A stretch of 38,896 nt of DNA, from positions 1-38,896 of the forward strand of contig JANSLP010000307.1 of assembly GCA_029298735.1 (NCBI GenBank), given 5' to 3'. The position numbers and the translations under genes are program-made. Shown here in pieces: positions 11,454 to 23,616 of this stretch (position 1 is its first letter; every line of letters begins with the position of its first letter). The notes under the pieces were generated by a model, which was given only the letters and a program-made list of their open reading frames with translations, ran no database searches and was not told where the DNA came from. Source of the DNA: Ophiostoma sp. CBS 140.51 (lineage: Eukaryota; Ascomycota; Sordariomycetes; Ophiostomatales; Ophiostomataceae).

Positions 11454-11808
11454 TCAAAGATCCTTGCAGACGATCCCATGTTGGTGATCACTACAGGGAT
11501 AGAAATGCATGGTGAAAAACTTTGCAGTGCGAGCGTCATGCAATCCTACATCAACCACGCGGATAACCTCTCTCTTTTCTATCTTTGCTGTTGTCTGCCT
11601 TGATCGATGTGCTCCATGACCAGCAGCGTCGTCGATCGGGTGGTGCACCTGGCGGATTGTCGTCTCGTAATTTAGTCAACAAAACAACAGTTACCTTTGC
11701 ATCGACAAAACAATAGTCGGCATTCGGTGCGCGGGTTGGGGTTATGTTCGTGTCAGTTGTTGCTGTTAGCCGTGTCCGCTGGCCACGTCGGTTGACCATC
11801 TTTAGCAT
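11454..11808 (-). CDS. Candidate two-exon small protein (102 aa)
   Basis: Exon 1 is 11808-11695 (ATG, 38 codons) and exon 2 is 11648-11454 (ends TGA). They are joined across a 46-nt candidate intron (11694-11649) with donor GTAACT, a TTGACTAAAT branch-like site and acceptor GCCAG, phase 0. The joined product is basic at the N-terminus and contains a more ordered stretch (VIRVVDVGLHDARTAKFF) and several His/Cys residues near the end. No family is recognised. The matching phase on both sides of a plausible short intron is the main support. The intron is at the short end for this window, and a second strong donor (GTAAGT) just upstream, near 11835, suggests the true gene model may be longer. Confidence 0.28.
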
Positions 11809-14800
11809 TGCCGCTTAATGGCACTTACAGGAACTTCAGCAATTGGCAGTCGCAACAATAGTCGTGCCCTAGGCAAAACGGCAAACAGACAACGTTAGTT
11901 CCAGGCCAGGGCCGTTGCCAGACTCCAAAAATACCGTTTTCCTTTTTTATCGGTTGTTGGCGAGGCTCGTCCCGATCAATTCGTTGCTTCACTTGTTTTC
12001 GGAGAATTTCACCGTCTCACGTGTGAATAATGTTGGCCGCCGCGGTCATCCCTTTGGAGAGGGAGGGGAAGGGAATCGCCCGCGAGGAGATATCTCTACA
12101 GTAGTGACAATTTCCACTTCTCAAGTTTAAGCTTCATCGACAAGCTTGACTTGACTTCGGTCGACCTCAGTTGCAACAGGCTGTACTGAGCGCTGATACT
12201 TTCCTGGATCGAGCTTCTCCGTGGTTGTTTCTACCCACCTACATCACTCTCACAGCACCTCTTACGGCTCGGAGGGCGACGCTGCTGGGACCGATGCCGT
12301 CTTGGGGGAGACCAAGAGTGCATTCTCTGCCCATGTTTCCGGCTGTCTGTCGGCTGTCTGCCTGTCGGATGCTGTTCCCTGTTGTCTCTTGTCCTCGTGT
12401 ATGCCACCATCGGTGTCCGTCGTGTTCCGTTGCAATCGTGGCGTCGGGCATATCTCTCACACACTCTCTCAGAGTTGCTGTCTTGTCCTGTTGGTCGTTG
12501 TTGGTTCCTCTTGGGCGGCACGCCATTGGTCGAGGTGCGAGCACGAAGCTAAAAATAAGAAAGCAGTATGATAGGTGGACGAAGAAGACAGTATGAAGAT
12601 CACTTTGGGGGAAGAGACACGCCAAAAAGGTCGCCGAGGATCGCGGGCACCAACAGCCGGCGCCAACGCCAGGCCTAATGGACTAATACAAAATAGATCA
12701 AGAGTTTAAAGAAATGTAGGTGTTGCCCGTTTGAAAAAACAAAAATAAAGCAAGACAACATCGGTTGGAGACATCTGTCAAGAATGCAACACACATAAGC
12801 ATAATTGGATGGGATGAGAGTGAAGAGACGAGACATGCAGAGAAACAAAATCAGAAACAGACAGACATGCAGATTCGGAAATTTATTCGCTCTGAATTCT
12901 TGGCTTTCGTTTCTGCATGTTTGTTTTGTGTCTCTCTCTCCCACTCTGATCTCGGCGTGTCTTTCATACGGTGCCCAGACAGGCATATGCCTGTTCAGGC
13001 ATGTGCATTATCATCACGCCGATGTCGGCTGAGACATGATCGTGATGCATGCAGCCCGGATGGACTGACAGTACGTTCGTAAAATCTTTCAACTCAAAGG
13101 TGGGCAGAGTAGATTATGTTCAACTTCGTATGGTCGCAACGCTCAGACGCCCAGGCAGCTTTTGTTTTCTCTTTTCTTTCTTCTCTTTCCCTCTACCAGC
13201 CTTCGTGGTGACTTCTGTCACCCCCGCGCACGTCACATATTTCTTTTTGCTTCTTTTGGGTGTGTGTCTGTTGGTGGCTTGACAGAGAGACAGAACCAGC
13301 CAACCATATCTTGTCAATCCGACAGGGCCATGCCCGGCCCACCCATTTTCTTCTGAGGCATTGCATTTCCTTCACATTTTCTGTTTAATTTTGTGCCATC
13401 CCGTTCAACTATGGCCGTCCTTGTCGCCTGCCGGTTCTCTCAGTAAAAACGCAGGCCTTCCTCACCATCGACTTCTACGCCATCTCCCAACAGTCACCAC
13501 AAGTCACTTAAGTAATTGCATAGAGCGAAGCCATTCCTGGGTGTATTCTGCGCTCGAGTGGGGTATGAGAGGAGGCAGGTCGAAGGAGCTGGGGAGATAT
13601 GAAGGATCACAGCTTTACGGCGTGCTTTCTTTTGACTTCATCTGTTATTCTGTTTTTTTTTTCTGACCGTACTCGATCCCTCCGTATCGGCTGCAGTAAT
13701 CAAAAAGAAAACTTTCTGTTTTCTTTCGGAAGCCAGGACCCATGTCGATGTCTCTGCCGTACACGGATCTGACCAGGTTCTGTCCATGTTTGTCTGATCC
13801 CATCGTTGGCCTTCGTTGTTGATCCATCCCGTGAAGGCGTCCTGGGATCCGACCTGCAAGGGACCATTTTTGATTTTTGAGTTTCTTTCAAAACACGTCC
13901 AATAGTGACAGAAAAAGAAAAGGTAAAGGAAAGAAATGTCCAGAAAGTCGGTTCGTGCGACCGTCTCCCGTCGTACAATCCCACGACTACACGTACATAC
14001 ACGAAATGCAATGCAACTTTGGGTGTTTCCAAAATAGAATTGCACTTTTCCGTGCTCATGCAACTCTGCGTCCATACACTTCGAACTTGATCGTATTTGT
14101 CGACGAACATGTACACAGAGAACCAGCAAAGAAGCGCCAGTTGAACCAGTCAACGACGACGGTGCCCGAGACCCCAACGACTCCATCCACACCGTCAGCT
14201 CTGTCAACGCCGTCTCTTCTTCTGTTGAAGCCAAATCTCCACCAACAAAGACGTGTCTACCCTTCCTGCTGCACCCTGCAAGTCCACTCTCGCATGGCCA
14301 ACCTTAATTTTATGGTTTGCGCTTGTCGGATGAGTACCTCGACAAAAAATACGAGCGTCTGTCGCCTGTCGCTTGTCTTGCTGTCTCTTTCTTGTCTGTT
14401 GGCACTACGCCAAAATTGCTCTTATGTCCGTCTTGTCTGTCTTTGATCGGGTCCAGACCTAAAGTGGCAACGCCACAGACGACGAGTGTCTGCTCTCCTG
14501 CATCTCTGCGATGCGCGCTATGTATGTTGGTCTACTTTCTTTTGTGCTTGCTTTTGTGTAGCTGTTTGTGCATCATTATGTACTCCTTGCACTCTTCACA
14601 TCTCCCAGTCGACCTGTCTTTTATCATGTTGTTCTCTCTGTATGAATTGTGTGTCTCTCCCACGCCGTCTTGTCGTTATTATCTCCCAACTACTTCATAT
14701 ATCTGCACACATCCTAATTCACGTTTGACACAGACGCCGTATTGAGATGGACATCTATTAATTTTTGACGAGCAAAGGCACAACACCATTAATACTATTC

Positions 14801-15108
14801 TTAATAATTTGACGACATACAGCAATATACTACAACATCCGTACCTGCTTACGTCTGGATGATGTAAATGCAAGGCAAGTCACACATCTCTTTGTCCTGC
14901 ACCACGTCTTCGACCGCACTCGACCACACAATTTTGACAGCGCATACAATCACCATTACACAGTCAATCATCATCGACAGACATCTAACGACCGTCCCGA
15001 CAGTACGGTCGAACCAATTATTAATCTTTTTTTCGACTTTTACATCCGACAAGGCTGAGACGGCAAGTGGACAAACACGACGAAATCAGCCTCTACAACT
15101 TTACTTCA

Positions 15109-15138
15109 ATGACCACGATGCGTGCCAGTTGGTGGTAA
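15109..15138 (+). promoter_or_regulatory. uORF1 of the Zn2Cys6 factor (9 codons)
   Basis: ATG at 15109 codes for MTTMRASWW and stops at TAA 15136-15138, 40 nt before the main ATG. Its stop overlaps the start of a second upstream ORF in the sequence TAATG. Whether it lies in the transcript depends on the unmapped transcription start. Confidence 0.5.
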
Positions 15139-15350
15139 TGAGAAGCGTCGTTTCCATCGATACAACAGAAGTGACAACATGGACGACGTCGTGGTGGGAG
15201 GTGGACCGTGTCCTGGAGGAGGGCCCGCTCCCGGATCTGGAGCGGGCTCCAACACATCCCGCAAACGCAACCGCATCCGCTTCTCGTGCAACCACTGCCG
15301 CGACAAGAAGCTCAAATGCAACCGCGTGCTGCCGTGCGACCAATGCTTGA
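15138..15350 (+). promoter_or_regulatory. uORF2 overlapping the main start out of frame
   Basis: ATG at 15138-15140, reading through the main ATG (15179) in another frame and ending TGA at 15348-15350, inside the zinc-cluster coding region. It codes for 70 residues of no recognised family. Ribosomes starting here would bypass the main ATG, so it is expected to repress translation of the factor. Confidence 0.45.
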
Positions 15351-18300
15351 AGCGCAGTCTGGGTGCGGTGTGTCGGTATGTGCCGTACACCGCGTACCCA
15401 GCCGGTGAGGCCGGCCCCAGCTCGAGTGCTAGCCACACGCGACAACCTTCACTCAAACGCCAGCACAGCATGATGGACCCGTCTTCTTTCGACCTCGACC
15501 AACACGCGTACGAGACGAGCAGTGCGGAGTCGACAACTCGCAGCGGATCCGTTGTGAGAGAGCATCCTCAACAACAACAGCAACAACAACAACCACCAAC
15601 TCCACTCTACCATCAACAGTCCTTGCCCGACAACTCGTTTCAACACTACCACCACCAACAACAGATTCCACGATCCCATCCGCAACAACTTCAACAAAGT
15701 CAGCAACAGCGACAACAGTGCCAACCCCAACAAATACAATATTTTCAACCACCACTACAATCTCGACAACAACAGCGACAGCCACAGATCCAACTTCCAC
15801 TCCCACCACCACTCCTCCAAGACACGAGCAGCCAGTCTGTCCCAGAGCGACTCAAGTACTTGGAACAACTCGTCATGTGCTTGACCGCCCGCAGCCGTGA
15901 CCAGCAAAGCCCGGGATCCCAGCAAACGGGCGAGGACGACGACGTGGACGCCGAGGGGTCAGAATACGATGGAGATGGTGCTCTTAGTTCCACGGAAAGT
16001 GTCAGGAGTGTTACGAGAACACGATCCATCCTAGGCCCCGGCGGCGAGATCAATGTGGCTGAGTTCCGGTATGCAGACCCGTCCAACTGGGAGGGCGTGC
16101 TGGACGACATTGTGGGTTTGACCAGAGACTTGGTGCTGGTGGACGATGCAGTACTCCTACCCGGCGGCTGGGATTTCGGCCAGGCCGGCGCCAGTGTCAG
16201 TTCCGGCGCGGGGGCTAATACGCTGGCCCTGTTTGTGGGCTACAATGGACTGGCTCCCGGGTCGACGGACATGCTGCGGTTTTTGCCGCCGCGGCCGGTC
16301 GTTGACCTGTTGGTGGACCGTTTCTTCAAGTCGCTCAAAGACTATGACCCGCATGCTCTGCACTTGCTGTTCCACCTACCGTCGTTCCGTCGGCAGTATC
16401 GCATCTTTTGGAGTGACCCGCAGGGAGCATTCCTCTCGTACCTGGCCCTGTTGTTTCTGGTCGTGGCGCACGCCGCCATGGCCTGTATCCGGGACGGCGA
16501 CGAGCGTCAATCGCCGGCACGCGGTGCTCTTGGTGACGATCCTCTGACTATCGTCGACGCCTGCCGACACCGTGCTGCTCAGTGTCTCACGTTGGACGAC
16601 TACGCCCGCCCGGGTCGCTACAAGATCGAAGCCCTCATTCTCTACTTTGGTGTCGAGTACTATTGGCGGCGTCGACTGCAAGCGGGTGTCGGGTCCTCGA
16701 CACCTAGTTACTCCTCCCCACTCGCTTCGACAGCTATGATTCTGTCGTTGGCCGTCCGTCTCGCCATGCACATGGGCTACCATCGCGACCCGTCCCATTT
16801 CGGTGGCAGACTCTCACCCTTTGAGGGCGAGATGCGCCGGCGCGTTTGGCTGGTCCTAGTCAACCTGGACCAGACGGTGTGCTACGAGCTCAGTCTGCCG
16901 AGCAATGTGCACCATGGATCGTCGGCGCGGCCCGGGTCGGGGAACAGCGATACGGGGTTGCCCAGAAACTTGTACGAGAGTGATTTGTCAGAAGACCTAC
17001 CCACGCTACCACCAGCGCGACCTTCCTCGGAGAGAACAGGCGTGCTGTACGCCATTGCGCGGTCACGGCTGTTGGCCGTCGTGGCGGACATTATGCAGCT
17101 GCGACCCATGTCGACGACACACACAAACACGACGACCACGGCGGCTGCCAATGACACGGGAAATAATTTACCGGATGCGGCCCATGGAGGCACTGCACCT
17201 TTGCCAACACCACCCACATCAGGCAACACGCCCACGACGTCGTCGACCAACAGCACGGCCTACGAGGCCCGTGTCATGCAGCTCGACCGGCGACTCATGG
17301 CGGCATACCGTAGCCTTCCATCGTGTCTTCGTCTCCGAGATTCGAAAGGAGGCGCCGCCTTCGGTTCCGAGACCGACTCGTCCGGCGGCTCTCGCTCTGG
17401 GGAGTCCATCATGTCCGGCGATACAGGCCGGCAACGAGCGGCTGCGGCCACTGACCGCGACCCTCTCGACCAGAGAGATCCACCGGACCTCTGTGTCGAG
17501 CGCTACCTCATTGAGATCATGTACCAAAAGGCTCGGCTAGTGCTGCATCGCCAGTTTCAGGGCACCGAGCGGGCGTCACCGCGGTATGCTTACGCGAGAT
17601 GGGTCTGTACCGATGCCGCCGTGCGTCTCCTGTGGCACCAGTACGACATTTACGTGGCCGTGCAGCCGGCGCAGGGGACGTCGGCCTCCAAAGAGTCGGA
17701 CGCTACCGACCGCAGTACACGACATGGTTCAATTGCCTCTGCTGTGAGCAAAACGTCGTCCAAAAAAGATAAGGAAAAGGACGCGGCCAAAGGCAAACAA
17801 GGCGGCCGGCTGGCAGCGTACCATTGGCTGCTGTCTGACAGTGCCGTGACGCACGATTTCTGGTTGGCCGGCACAGTCTTATGTTTGAAAGTGTCGTATG
17901 TGACACGACGGCCGACGGGTGTCGATGGAGAGCCGGGCGTGCCAGCGGGCGGGTCCAGTGCTGAGCCGGACAATGGCGCCGTCGTGTCGCTGCCCCAACT
18001 TCTGGGTCTCATACGAACATCACGCAGTATCTGGGCCTCTCTCCAGGGGACATCGAGTGAAGCTGCTAGAGCGTACAGTGTATTGACGCGAGTGCTGGCC
18101 GATGCCGAGGCCATGGAGGAAGAGCAGAGTGAGGAGGAGGAGGATGAGGAGGAAGACGACGACGACGAAGTGGAGAACAGTGGCGACCCGTCCCAGTTTG
18201 AGCCGGCCTCGCCAGCGTTTACAACGTCGACAGACAGGACGACTCACACAGCCGGCACGGGCTACTCCAACGTGTCTGCACGTACCGTCTCGACAACTGC

Positions 18301-18512
18301 CACGACCGTCTCCATGCAGTCCTCGCACTCATCCATGTCCCTGACGACAACAGCACATACGCTACAAGAGCCAGCACAAGCACCTATAGCACAACCAGCT
18401 ACGACAACAGCTACAGAGACTGCAGAGGGTGAAAGCAACGACACGAGTGGTAGTACAACTCCCCGGTATGGCGAATTCAAGGAGGATCCGGTGGCATCTC
18501 AACAGAGTCAGC

Positions 18513-18547
<35 letters not shown>

Positions 18548-19039
18548 ACAGTCTCGACGCCAGTGGCACCCCTTCCCCCACCCGTCGTCCAAATACCGCA
18601 TGCACTGCATACACCACAAGGCGGTATGGGCCTCTCCCAACTGGCATCTCCAACAGCATCCGAACAGTGGCCGGGGCAGACGGCACCTCTTCTGCCAGTC
18701 CTTTTAGATACGGGCATGCCAACACCGGTTGTCGGCTACGGCCTGCCGATGCAGCCCACTCTGTCTGGTCTGACGGGGCTTCCGTCGGGTCTCAATCCGG
18801 CCAGTCTGCTGCCAACCATGTATCTACAGTTTCCAACCTCCAACAGCTCCAGTGGACTGCCTACACCTCTCGATGGCGATAACGGCATGCAGGGGCTGGC
18901 CGATGCCGCTTTCCCGGGCGACTGGAATACGCTGTGGCCGGATCAGATGGGCGGCGGTACTCGAAGTGACCATAATAACAGATCGTCGCCTAACTGGAAT
19001 GATTTCTTTGTTCGTGGAGGCGGGATGGACAACCCGTGA
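15179..19039 (+). CDS. Zn2Cys6 fungal-specific transcription factor
   Basis: Uninterrupted 1286-residue frame; the ATG at 15179 is the first in frame after a stop at 15110-15112. The N-terminal zinc binuclear cluster has Cys37, 40, 47, 53, 56 and 65 (spacing 2-6-5-2-8) preceded by basic residues, the DNA-binding module of this class. A Gln/His/Pro-rich linker follows (about 128-217). The middle region (about 370-640) has the features of the fungal-specific transcription factor domain, including FEGEMRRRVWLVLVNLDQ, which resembles the conserved 'RRR-W' segment. The C-terminal part is long and disordered, with a Glu/Asp tract (about 977-999), a run of about 13 Gln (from 1111) and Ser/Thr/Pro-rich stretches typical of activation regions. 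It acts in the nucleus; targets are unknown. At nearly 1300 residues it is longer than most of the family. A poly(A) signal lies 200 nt downstream. Confidence 0.93.
18509..18547 (+). repeat. (CAA)12 polyglutamine microsatellite
   Basis: One CAG followed by twelve CAA codons in the C-terminal part of the transcription factor (from residue 1111). Pure trinucleotide tracts are length-variable, and in regulators polyQ length can tune activity. Confidence 0.95.
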
Positions 19040-19237
19040 GAGGAGAAGGTGGAGGCATGAGATGACTAGAGGGAGCCCTTTCTGTACACACCCACGAAAC
19101 AAGTGATTCGAAACAGCGAATCATGTACTATTAATTTTCGGTTTCTTTAATGGTTGTTGAGAAACACTTCTCACTCTATGAATTAGAATGATTGCTTGAT
19201 GGTTAGATCTTAATCTTATGTCGTCATTATCAATGCT

Positions 19238-19243
19238 AATAAA
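19238..19243 (+). terminator. AATAAA polyadenylation signal of the Zn2Cys6 gene
   Basis: Canonical AATAAA about 200 nt after the stop codon at 19039, in an AT-rich 3' flank. Placement is plausible for a fungal 3' UTR. Confidence 0.45.
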
Positions 19244-19493
19244 ATCAATAGTGACTTTCTGTCCAAGACTCGTGGTCTGTTTGTTTACTTTCTGTCAAAG
19301 GGGCGGGCTCTAGTTCAGGGGGCAACAAAACAATAAGACAACAAAAAGATAGGTTAACTACCTCTGTTACATAGTCATTCGAAGCGTTTTTTTCTTACTT
19401 TTAACAACGACGGTGATGGTTTAATTCCCCGGGCATTGAATCTCCAAATTAGCACAGAGACAGAGGAAAACAGCCCCTAGATGGAGTGACCAC

Positions 19494-20067
19494 CTAGACA
19501 GGACAGATACGACCGACAAAAGGAGCCACCGGGCCACAGCATCCGTCGATGATGCAGGCTGAATAACATTTGGCATAGCCACCCAAGTTTCCAGTGGTTG
19601 CAAGTACCGGCGACGACTTTGTCACCACATCATTGCCCGACAATCGATGCCCATGATTGACAACTGCGCACACAACGGCCACGACCTCCCTTCGCTGAAG
19701 CCGCTGTGCCGCGAGCCGGAACGAGACCAAGAGTGTGTTGTCTTTGTTGTGAAACGTCGTATACAGATCCGCGAGTGTAGACACGCAGCTTATGGCCGCC
19801 GATGTGCCTGAGATTGCCGAGCTGACAATCTCGCTGTTTCCAGCCTGAGCTGCCTCGGGCGGACCAACTGCGTGGATACTGGTTGGGACCGGCCCCAGAA
19901 CCAATGCCGCCGAGGGCGACCGCAAATAGTTTCGTATTGTACTACTTGATGTCGTCTGTTGTATCCGTGGTCTCGACTACGGTCTCTTCACGATCTTGTG
20001 GACGTTTTCTCGTCGTCCTCCTAGTGGCTGTCTTGGCTTCCACTTGCCTGGCGGTTCTGTCAGTCAT
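19494..20067 (-). pseudogene. Possible coding remnant, minus strand
   Basis: Two adjacent minus-strand frames show coding-like composition. One is a 41-codon frame from ATG 20067 to TAG 19942, rich in Lys/Arg/Thr/Glu. The other is a 143-codon frame at 19925-19494 that has only a TTG at its head. The second contains a helical stretch (EIVSSAISGTSAAISCVSTLADLYTTF) that faintly recalls the N-terminal helical domain of fungal STAND proteins, then loses any pattern. I found no splice arrangement joining the pieces in phase. It could be a decayed gene fragment or chance open frames in GC-rich DNA; the strand and the resemblance are uncertain. Confidence 0.2.
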
Positions 20068-22998
20068 GGGCGGCCGCACATCAGTCTCGGTTCAGGGCGG
20101 TACTGTCATACCTCTCAAACGGCGGCTTCTTCTAGGTTGTGTCGACATTGTAGAAGCGTCTCAACCGTTGTGATTGTCGTAAAAGAAAGAAACGATTTGA
20201 CGAAAAGCGGGCAGGGGAGCGGCAGCCACCCGAGAACGAAGCTTGCCGGGTTGGGGCAAAGTTTCCCAACTGAGAGCCAGTCAGAAAAGTAGCTCCATGA
20301 TCTATCACCTGGCGACGATTGCCAGTGGCCGATGTCCACTGGTGATTCCCTTGGTTTTCCGGATTGCAAGAGGAAGACAGTTAGAATCGAGGTCCTGTGG
20401 TTGGCATCCATACTGAGAGGAGAGTGGCGTTGATTCGGGATGCTTCGGGAGAATGATAAGTTTAGCACTTACTAAGGGCCACTTGCAGTGGCAGATGCTC
20501 ATGTTGGAACAATGACATCGTCTCGCTTGTTTTGGCAGAGTGTTGATCGTGGCGGTGGTGATGGTAGGTGGTATGGTCAGAGGAGGTACTGGAAACGGTA
20601 AGTTGAGAGAGAAAGTTGGGAGCAGAGAGAGAGGGGAGACTGAGGGGGCATGTTTTTGGATTTGGCCCGTTACCAGGTCAAGTTTTTCACCATAGCGCGA
20701 GAGGAAGGTGCGTTTTGACTTTCTGTACGGAAGGTGCGATCGTGATACCAACAAGGAAGGTACGATCCGGGCTGTTTATCACGTGAATAGCTCGTAGAGC
20801 CATCTGATTCATTTGACGGGAGAGGGATGGAAAATTGAATTTAAACCTGAGTCGAAAATGAACGACTGTTAGAACATGAGAGATGAAAACCGTTCTCGTT
20901 GTCGATAAATGGCCCAATTACGGATGTCACAAAATGCATCGCGAGATGCGGTCGCTGGAAAGTTGGCCACACAACACCACTACAGCGTCTGCAAGTGCTG
21001 ACTGAGCGCTAAAATCATATCACAGCTGCTACATAGTGACGCCCAAAGACAGTTACAACACTTCATTTACTTCAATTGATTTGTTTTTCTTTTGCAACTA
21101 CTTTATTTGCTTTATTCTTTCATTTATTTTTCTCACCGTTTTTTGTTCGACTTATTTTTCAAATTTTTTTTACTTTTCATGACATGCAGTATTTATGGGT
21201 TTTATTTTGTCAATTTTCTTTTTTGGCTAAATCCAAACCATCGTATTCAAAAACAGTAACAATACAAACACGACGTATGAGGATTGGTAATATTGATACG
21301 TCCAATGACGGAAAGACGAGAGTTTATCATATTCTACCATGTACTACGTCTAGCCAAGACATATGTGTGGTATTTGCACATCTCAAATTCATCCTAATCT
21401 CGAGTCCAGACCCCCGTCTGTGGCAGTCTCGACCATAGGCTACCACAATTCACAGTCTTATGACCTGAGGAGTACATGAAAACATGAAAAGGGACTCTCA
21501 GGGAGGAGAGGGTGTGAAGTGGCTCGAGGCCGAGGATTGGATAGGAAGAGGGCCGAGGCCTGACGCGCCCGTATGCTGTGCAACCCCAGATTCGAGTGGA
21601 GGAGGGGGAGGCAACAAAGACAACAACACTGAGTACGCCGTATTACAGATATGGGCAAAGGCAATCTGTCCCCATTTCTGTCCGAGCTGAATGCAGGACA
21701 GATGGACGTACAAGATCAGGTCACACATCCGATGGTTCCTACCCGACCCTTTACATCCCGCCCGACCCGTCCAGCCCTGCTGATATTGCGTTTTGTGTAG
21801 CCATCCGCTGCTGTCATATCCTTTTGTCTCTTCTTTTTGTCATTCTGTCACTTTTGTCCTCCCTGTCTTTGATCCTTGCAGTCTCCCAAATCTTGGGTCG
21901 TCCTACCTTTCTCTCTCTGATCTGAAAATCCCGCCAACCAAGAACCGGGGTTGTTTGGTCGACGCTTACGTGTGGAATACGATGAAAAGATAAAAGACGA
22001 TTGGATTAATCAGATACGAGAGAAAGACTGGGGATGAAAAGCAACAGAGTTGACGACATTCAAGGTGGTATTGGCAGCGTTGCATTGAAGCGTTGAATGT
22101 CGCATGGTGGTTCCCTCCGAAACACCAACATAAAATGTTAATTCATCCAGAATTCTCATTGGAAGACGACGACATGCACTTGACTCTAAAACAACGACGT
22201 GCAGCCAACAGACGGCACGACGTGTAAGAGTACATAAAACACTGCCCACGTCCACCGTATTACAGTCAGAGAGTCTGACCAACAGACACAAAAAAAGCAC
22301 ATATGTTTTCCCTTTTTGATTTTTCGATTCCAATCGTGTCAGACCCCTCGAGTCACAAATCTTGGTTGACCTCCTGCAAGTGGTCAAAGAAGATGCCCCA
22401 ATGGAACAGTCGGTGACCCTGTCTTCTTTCTCTCGCGGGGGATATTGCCAGATGCAGAGTAAAAAGCCACGGAGCAAAACAACGACTTTTGCCTTACGGC
22501 CTTTAGATATGATCACGATGAGAAGACAAAAGAGTGTTTGCCTCATTTGCTTTGATAACGCCAAGACCATCTTGCATACAAAGAGAACAAGATTTGTTTT
22601 TGCCACTGATTTACCTCCGGTCTACTTTCAACTGTACACGAAGAAGACGGAAAGGTGACCATAAACGGCTTTCGGCGCAATTTCCGTCACCTCCTTCACA
22701 TTCTCAGCTCGGTCTGCCCTGCCACACCGAGAAAGAGAGAGAGAGAAGGGTGGTGACCGGTTTCCTGGGTTGTGATTTGTTTACTTTGACGCACCCCCCT
22801 TCTCCACCCTCCACTCTCCACCCTCCCCCACCCAACAATACCAGAAAAAAGCCCCGGAACGTCCAGAAGAGGGCCAGAACCAACAAAAATGGTGTGCTGG
22901 CAGGGAGGCCAAAAATTTCTTCTCTCGTCACTTTTCTTTTCTTGTTGCTTTTGTCACCTTTGTCGCTCTTGTGACTTTTTATCGCCTTTGGGTGCCGA

Positions 22999-23616
22999 TC
23001 ATTGCTTTTTGTTGGTCTTCCAGAGTTCCCCGATATGACCCGGTACTCGGTAGAATTTTCTGTCACTTTTCAGAAAAAATCGGCAATCGTGTTCGGAAAT
23101 CACATTGCATTTCCATCTTATTTTTGACACTCTTTTTTCCTTTCTTTTCCATTCTTGTCTCTGATTTTCTTCTTCAATCACACTCTGAATCGCTGGTTCG
23201 GCAATGCCATCAGCCGACGGCAGACGGTAGGTGGGGGGATTGGGGGATGCAAACAAGGAAAGGGATAACGACACGGGTGTGTCCAGAGTGACAAAGTGAC
23301 AAAGTGACACGATTACACGACGGACACGACGCACTTGCGCCCACCCGCCCTTGAACTTGGGATGGGCAACACAAAACCCCGATGGTCGAGGCAAGGACGA
23401 TCGCAGGTCGTACTTGTAGTACCCCAAAAAGACAAGAATAGAGGGACTGACCTTGGCATTCAGATTTTTTGACCCTGGAAGGGTAGCCGTCGTCGGATGT
23501 TTGTTCAGACGTGCATGTTCGACTTGCATTTTGCATTTCGCGTCTGCATCTGCCTTTGCTTTTTCTGCGGCTCCAGCGTGTTCTTGCACCTTTCTGGACT
23601 GTATTTTGGAGCCCAT
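22999..23616 (-). CDS. Doubtful small basic protein (205-codon frame)
   Basis: ATG at 23616. The first about 56 codons give a charged Lys/Ala/His-rich, helix-prone peptide (MGSKIQSRKVQEHAGAAEKA...). The later part is Leu/Ser/Arg-rich and reads like non-coding sequence. A possible donor (AAG/GTCAGT at 23452/23451) sits exactly where the composition changes, so a spliced gene with a short first exon is conceivable. No acceptor or second exon could be fixed and no family is recognised. Confidence 0.22.
   Translation of the reverse strand: MGSKIQSRKVQEHAGAAEKAKADADAKCKMQVEHARLNKHPTTATLPGSKNLNAKVSPSILVFLGYYKYDLRSSLPRPSGFCVAHPKFKGGWAQVRRVRRVIVSLCHFVTLDTPVSLSLSLFASPNPPTYRLPSADGIAEPAIQSVIEEENQRQEWKRKEKRVSKIRWKCNVISEHDCRFFLKSDRKFYRVPGHIGELWKTNKKQ

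Larger units (their letters stand above)
9869..15178. other. 5.3 kb region without a confident gene
   Basis: It starts with the 3' flank of the 7085 gene. This includes imperfect short duplications (9975-10035, TGGCCCAAAGTC and GCTCAAGTGGGC twice each; 10274-10300, CGTATCCCTGAAG twice) and an AT-rich stretch at 10420-10560. A weak two-exon candidate sits at 11454-11808 on the minus strand. Around 13.64-14.45 kb all frames of both strands are partly open with fair codon use but no single consistent gene. The last kilobase is probably promoter and leader of the Zn2Cys6 factor. Confidence 0.45.

Noticed and set aside
13638..14446. Overlapping open frames on both strands upstream of the transcription factor
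   Set aside because: Three frames look weakly coding at once, none has a credible ATG start, and no splice model joins them, so no gene is called.
16905..17540. 211-codon plus-strand frame inside the transcription factor
   Set aside because: Shifted frame within a clear domain-bearing gene; Arg/Pro-rich shadow.
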